Below, piece by piece: positions 61,043 through 64,000 of a stretch of DNA of 64,000 nucleotides. A program made the position numbers and the translations under genes. The stretch lies in contig DATDPP010000022.1 in NCBI GenBank assembly GCA_035292685.1, forward strand, positions 1-64,000, read 5' to 3'. The notes beneath the pieces were generated by a model. That model worked only from the letters and a program-made list of their open reading frames with translations. It did not search any database and was not told the origin of the DNA. How positions within the stretch are numbered: position 1 is the first letter of the stretch; every line of letters starts with the position of its first letter. Source of the DNA: JALYNX01 sp035292685. Its GTDB lineage: Bacteria > Actinomycetota > Acidimicrobiia > Spongiisociales > ZC4RG35.

Positions 61043-62365
61043 TCAGAGCTTCCCGAGCGCGTTCTGGGCGGCGAGCGCCATCGGCTCGTTGAGGGCGCCG
61101 ATCGGTGGCGAATAAACATTCTCCATCCAGGCGATGTCGTCGATCGGGACCCTTGCCCGCATGGCCATGGCGAGGAAATCGGCCCGCTCCTTGATGCCTT
61201 CGACACCGACCATCTGCCCCCCGACCAAGGTTCTGGTCTTTGGGTCGACGAGGAGCTTCACCCGGATCCGAGAAAAGCCGGGGTAGTAACGAGCCTTGGA
61301 GATGCCGTCGGCCATGCCGACGACGTGGGGGATCCCCAGTGCGGTCGCGAGCGTCTCACCAAACGACACACCACCGATTGTCCAGGTGCCGGCGACCATG
61401 CCCCAGGGGACCTGGACCGCCTGATAAGCGCGCTCACCGCCGCCGGCGTTCACGCCAGCCACCTTCCCCTGAGCGTAGGCGTGGCTTCCTGAGAGGCCGT
61501 TGATCGGGACCTTGCTCACACTGTGTGGGATCTCGACGCAGTCACCGGCTGCCCAGACATTCTCGGCCGAGGTGGCCATGCCATCGTCGACGATGATCCC
61601 GCCGGTGGACCCGGTCTTGATGCCAGCCGCAGTCGCCAGCGCGGTGTTGGGAGTCTTGTGGGTGGCTACCACCACGACGTCGGCTGGAATCTCCCCCTGG
61701 GACGTAGCCACCCCTCTGACGCTGCCCTCGCCAACGAAGCGCTCAACGCTGGTCTGCATGTGCAAGTGGATTCCAAGACCGCGCATCGATTCCTCGACGG
61801 GCTCCATGATCTCGGGATCGGCGACGTCGGCGAGCGGCCAGCCACCGGGGTCGACGAAATGGGTTTCGAGGCCTCGATGAGCGAACGCAGTGGCCATCTC
61901 AACACCGATTGGGGTGGCGTCGACGACCACGGCAACTTTGGCCTCATCGAGCAGTTTGTCGAATTCCATGGCACGTCGGATGTTCTTCACGTAGTGGAGA
62001 CCGGCGAGGTCGCTACCCGGCAGGCCGGGGTCCTCGTAGTTCCATCCGGTCCCGAGCACGAGACGGTCGTATTTGACGGTGCCTTCGCCGGCTACCTGGA
62101 TCTCCTGTGAGGCCGTGTCGATGCTTTCGACCCTGGTGGTGTACCGGATGTCGAATCCAGCATCCTCATAGAACTTCTTGTCCTGGAGGATGAGATCCTC
62201 GAAGCGCTCGATCTCTCTGCCGTGAACGAACGGGATTCCACACGGGCTGTAGCCGACGTCTTCATATTCGGTGTAGAGGATGACCTCAGCATCTGGCGCC
62301 GCACCTTTTGCACCGCCCTGCGCACCGATCCCAGCAGCCCCACCGCCGACGACAACTATTCGCAT
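61043..62365 (-). CDS. FAD-dependent pyridine nucleotide-disulfide oxidoreductase, CoA-disulfide reductase / NADH oxidase type
   Basis: A 440-residue flavoprotein. FAD-binding VVVGGGAAGIGAQ opens it. Cys42 in GYSPCGIPF sits where CoA-disulfide reductases and NADH oxidases have their single redox Cys. The second Rossmann motif around DATPIGVEMATAF, the FAD-contact VWAAGDCVEIPH and a C-terminal dimerisation domain follow. The second glycine motif reads VVDATPIGVE rather than VVGGGYIGLE, a notable change in the NAD(P)H site. The ATG at 62365 is chosen. In classic Nit1 clusters a different flavin monooxygenase is found. Confidence 0.83.
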   Translation of the reverse strand: MRIVVVGGGAAGIGAQGGAKGAAPDAEVILYTEYEDVGYSPCGIPFVHGREIERFEDLILQDKKFYEDAGFDIRYTTRVESIDTASQEIQVAGEGTVKYDRLVLGTGWNYEDPGLPGSDLAGLHYVKNIRRAMEFDKLLDEAKVAVVVDATPIGVEMATAFAHRGLETHFVDPGGWPLADVADPEIMEPVEESMRGLGIHLHMQTSVERFVGEGSVRGVATSQGEIPADVVVVATHKTPNTALATAAGIKTGSTGGIIVDDGMATSAENVWAAGDCVEIPHSVSKVPINGLSGSHAYAQGKVAGVNAGGGERAYQAVQVPWGMVAGTWTIGGVSFGETLATALGIPHVVGMADGISKARYYPGFSRIRVKLLVDPKTRTLVGGQMVGVEGIKERADFLAMAMRARVPIDDIAWMENVYSPPIGALNEPMALAAQNALGKL

Positions 62366-62610
62366 CGCTCGATGCCTCTCACTCAACCACCTGTGACCTA
62401 TCACGGGCCGAGACCGCGGTGCCCCGCAGTCCCGGATCTCTCAGTGCCGAAAACGCCCTTCGCGTTCCGACGACCAGCAACTACTAAAGTACGAGCATTC
62501 GTTTCCCATAGTATCAGGCACATTCACCGCCGGTCGGCCGACCTGGAGGGTACGCGGAGCGTCGAGAGGCTGCCACCGGGACGGGTCGAGGGGGCGTCGT
62601 GTTCGCTCGA

Positions 62611-63243
62611 TCAGATGGGCCGAAGGGCCATCCACACCGCTTTTGCAGGCTTCGAGGCGGGATTGCTCCAGCGGTGCTTCAGATCTCCGCGAAAGTGCAC
62701 CGAATCACCGGGCTTGAGCGTCACCGTCTCCGCCTCGAATTCGAAGCACAGCTCACCCTCGAGCAGATAGACCAATTCCTCGCCAGGATGACCGGTTGGA
62801 CCGGGCCCTGACTCGCTTCCAGGCTGCACGTTTGCGTACGCTCCGGCGAGGAAGAAGCGTCCGTAAACACCCGAGATACTCTTCAAGTCGAGGCCCGGAA
62901 TGGTTGTGAGGACCGAGCGTCGATTCTCGGGCGTCGTGTGTATCGCCGGCCTATCACTGTCCTCGTCTTCCGCGATGAAATAACTCACCGGTCGGTTGAG
63001 CGCGGCCGCCAACTTCATCAATGTGGTGATGGTCGGGACCATGCCGTTACGTTCGATCTTGTGAATCGCGGCAGAAGAGACGTCCGCCAGATTGGCCAGC
63101 CGCTGCAACGAGTAGCCCTTGCGGGTCCGCATGAGCCGAACCTTGGCACCGATGCCGCTGATCACCTCGTCCAATGAACTCGGCTCAAGTCCCCGAGTTT
63201 CTGACGACGCGGAGTCCTCCAAGGCCTCGACCGGCTCAGACAT
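62611..63243 (-). CDS. XRE-family regulator with a cupin sensor domain
   Basis: A 210-residue transcription factor. A helix-turn-helix domain covers about residues 31-90 (RTRKGYSLQRLANLADVSSAAIHKIERNG). A cupin domain covers about 136-205 (GHPGEELVYLLEGELCFEFEAETVTLKPGDSVHF). Such proteins often sense a small metabolite in the cupin and repress adjacent catabolic genes. The ATG at 63243 is chosen over an in-frame start at 63267. It lies between the flavoprotein and channel genes and is the only regulator in the accessory region. Confidence 0.88.
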   Translation of the reverse strand: MSEPVEALEDSASSETRGLEPSSLDEVISGIGAKVRLMRTRKGYSLQRLANLADVSSAAIHKIERNGMVPTITTLMKLAAALNRPVSYFIAEDEDSDRPAIHTTPENRRSVLTTIPGLDLKSISGVYGRFFLAGAYANVQPGSESGPGPTGHPGEELVYLLEGELCFEFEAETVTLKPGDSVHFRGDLKHRWSNPASKPAKAVWMALRPI

Positions 63244-63302
63244 GATGCACCCCACCGGCCATCGCAAGAGCCGGCTCCGTGTACACCATCGTCATACCTG
63301 AA

Positions 63303-63317
63303 TTGATGATAGTTGAC
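63303..63317 (-). promoter_or_regulatory. Candidate operator shared with the carbamate kinase promoter region
   Basis: On the minus strand the sequence GTCAACTATCATCAA (63317-63303) lies about 60 bases upstream of the XRE-cupin start codon. It matches 14 of 15 bases of GTCAACTATCCTCAA at 55626-55640 (plus strand), in front of carbamate kinase. It includes a -10-like TATCAT. Binding by the XRE-cupin regulator is inferred. Confidence 0.4.
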
Positions 63318-63451
63318 ATCCGGCCGGAGGTGACAGCCGCCCCGGTTTGGGGCCCATGGCGGGACTCGCAACCGCCCGGGCGCCCTCCGAAGGGCCGGGC
63401 CCAAGCCGTTCCGCGGCCCGCATGGAGCCACGAGCCCAACGCCACCAGGGG

Positions 63452-63970
63452 TTATGGAATGCTGTTACCGAAGGCGAGGATGCTGATCGGCACCCAGAAG
63501 GTATAGATGGCGACTATCAGCAGGATGATGCCGAGGAACTTGGCCTGGAACTTGCCGTAGGTCGTGAGTGCGATCGCTATGAAGGCCACGGCCCACACCA
63601 AGAGAATCGACCGGAACATCCATCCGCCGGCAAAGAACTCCCACCAGACCAGCGGGACGAGTGCGACGGCGATCGACAGGTTGCCGACTGGTCGAAGGTC
63701 CAAACCCCTGATCTCTGTGACTCCTAGGAGTACGAAGAACATCCCATAGAAAACGATGAGGCCGGCGAGAAGGACCGCGCCCTCACCGAGGGTGAGGATG
63801 TACCAGGCAGACAGCAGGTCGAGAATACCGGCCGCGAGGGACACCCATCCCACGGAGGCCAAGGGGTCTGCCCCCCCTTCCTTCTTGTCGGCACCCATGC
63901 CGAGGAAATAGAGACCGTTGAGCCATGCGGCCAGACCGGTTCCAATAAAGACGAGAGAGATAGGGGGCAT
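63452..63970 (-). CDS. AmiS/UreI-family urea/amide channel
   Basis: A 172-residue membrane protein with about six hydrophobic helices. The pattern fits AmiS/UreI: an opening helix ending AAWLNGLYFLGMG, a polar loop DKKEGGADPLASVGW, LLSAWYILTL, FFVLLGVTEIRGLDLRPVGNLSIAVALVPLVWW (read as two helices) and WAVAFIAIAL. Family members pass urea or short-chain amides. The ATG at 63970 follows GGAGGATGG. No urease or amidase gene is in view; it may lie beyond the window edge. Confidence 0.75.
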   Translation of the reverse strand: MPPISLVFIGTGLAAWLNGLYFLGMGADKKEGGADPLASVGWVSLAAGILDLLSAWYILTLGEGAVLLAGLIVFYGMFFVLLGVTEIRGLDLRPVGNLSIAVALVPLVWWEFFAGGWMFRSILLVWAVAFIAIALTTYGKFQAKFLGIILLIVAIYTFWVPISILAFGNSIP

Positions 63971-64000
63971 TTTGGGCCATCCTCCGTTTGTTAGCCGCTT

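Noticed and set aside
1..64000. tRNA genes and CRISPR arrays
   Set aside because: No T-arm-like GGTTCGAATCC block in a cloverleaf context and no regularly spaced repeats were seen by eye; a covariance-model scan was not possible.

Overview
The window is GC-rich, densely packed bacterial chromosome. Several features point to a deep-branching actinobacterium, possibly class Acidimicrobiia: an actinobacterial integration host factor (mihF type), a PriA without a working ATP-binding motif, a Nit1/MSMEG_056x-type gene set, and many genes joined by 4-base ATGA start/stop overlaps. The placement rests on gene content only; the 16S fragment is too short to confirm it.

Layout, 1-42.4 kb (housekeeping, nearly all on the minus strand). 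The left edge holds the 5' end of a 16S rRNA gene with its leader and a good sigma-A-type promoter, just downstream of tyrS. Moving right, against transcription, come mpg, pheT-pheS, a SpoU-family rRNA methyltransferase, rplT-rpmI-infC, the riboflavin genes ribH-ribBA-ribE-ribD, a response regulator with a GGDEF-like domain, rpe, rsmB, fmt and def. A plus-strand insert carries a Fur-family regulator and the CbiMNQO nickel/cobalt importer. Minus-strand genes resume with a 41-residue basic protein, priA, metK, coaBC, rpoZ, gmk, mihF, pyrF-pyrD-pyrC, nusB-efp, aroB-aroK-aroC, a prepilin peptidase, a DUF4388 protein, aroE, mltG, ruvX, alaS, rarA, aspS and hisS. Translation-start features stand out: infC most likely starts at AUC behind a terminator-like leader, and priA appears to start at CTG overlapping the metK stop.

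Layout, 42.5-64 kb (accessory nitrogen-metabolism region, short operons on both strands). Three sets of genes are interleaved. (1) A carbamoyl-transfer set: an aspartate carbamoyltransferase, a DUF2877 protein (AllH/YlbF-like), a DUF1116 protein (AllG/YlbE-like), carbamate kinase and FdrA. In E. coli the FdrA/DUF1116/DUF2877 trio has been assigned to oxamate carbamoyltransferase. (2) Most of the Nit1/MSMEG_0565-0572 (Nit1C, cyanobacterial sll0783-0787) cluster: AIR-synthase-like protein, GNAT acetyltransferase, radical SAM protein, glycosyltransferase and DsrE-like protein, but no nitrilase and no MSMEG_0569-type flavin monooxygenase. (3) A tightly coupled five-gene operon: a phosphosulfolactate-synthase-family protein, an unrecognised protein, an adenylosuccinate-lyase-like enzyme, a D-cysteine-desulfhydrase/L-cysteate-sulfo-lyase-like PLP enzyme and an argininosuccinate-lyase-like enzyme. 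An amidohydrolase, an OsmC protein, a CoA-disulfide-reductase-like flavoprotein, an XRE-cupin regulator and an AmiS/UreI-type urea/amide channel complete the region.

How the genes may work together (inference). The channel, amidohydrolase, carbamoyltransferase-like trio and carbamate kinase suggest uptake and phosphorolysis of a ureido or amide compound. This would give carbamoyl phosphate, which carbamate kinase could turn into ATP, ammonia and CO2, or which the neighbouring aspartate carbamoyltransferase could pass to pyrimidines. The two fumarase-superfamily lyases, the PLP lyase and the ComA-like protein suggest making or breaking an N-substituted or sulfonated amino acid. The combination as a whole is the best candidate here for an undescribed system.
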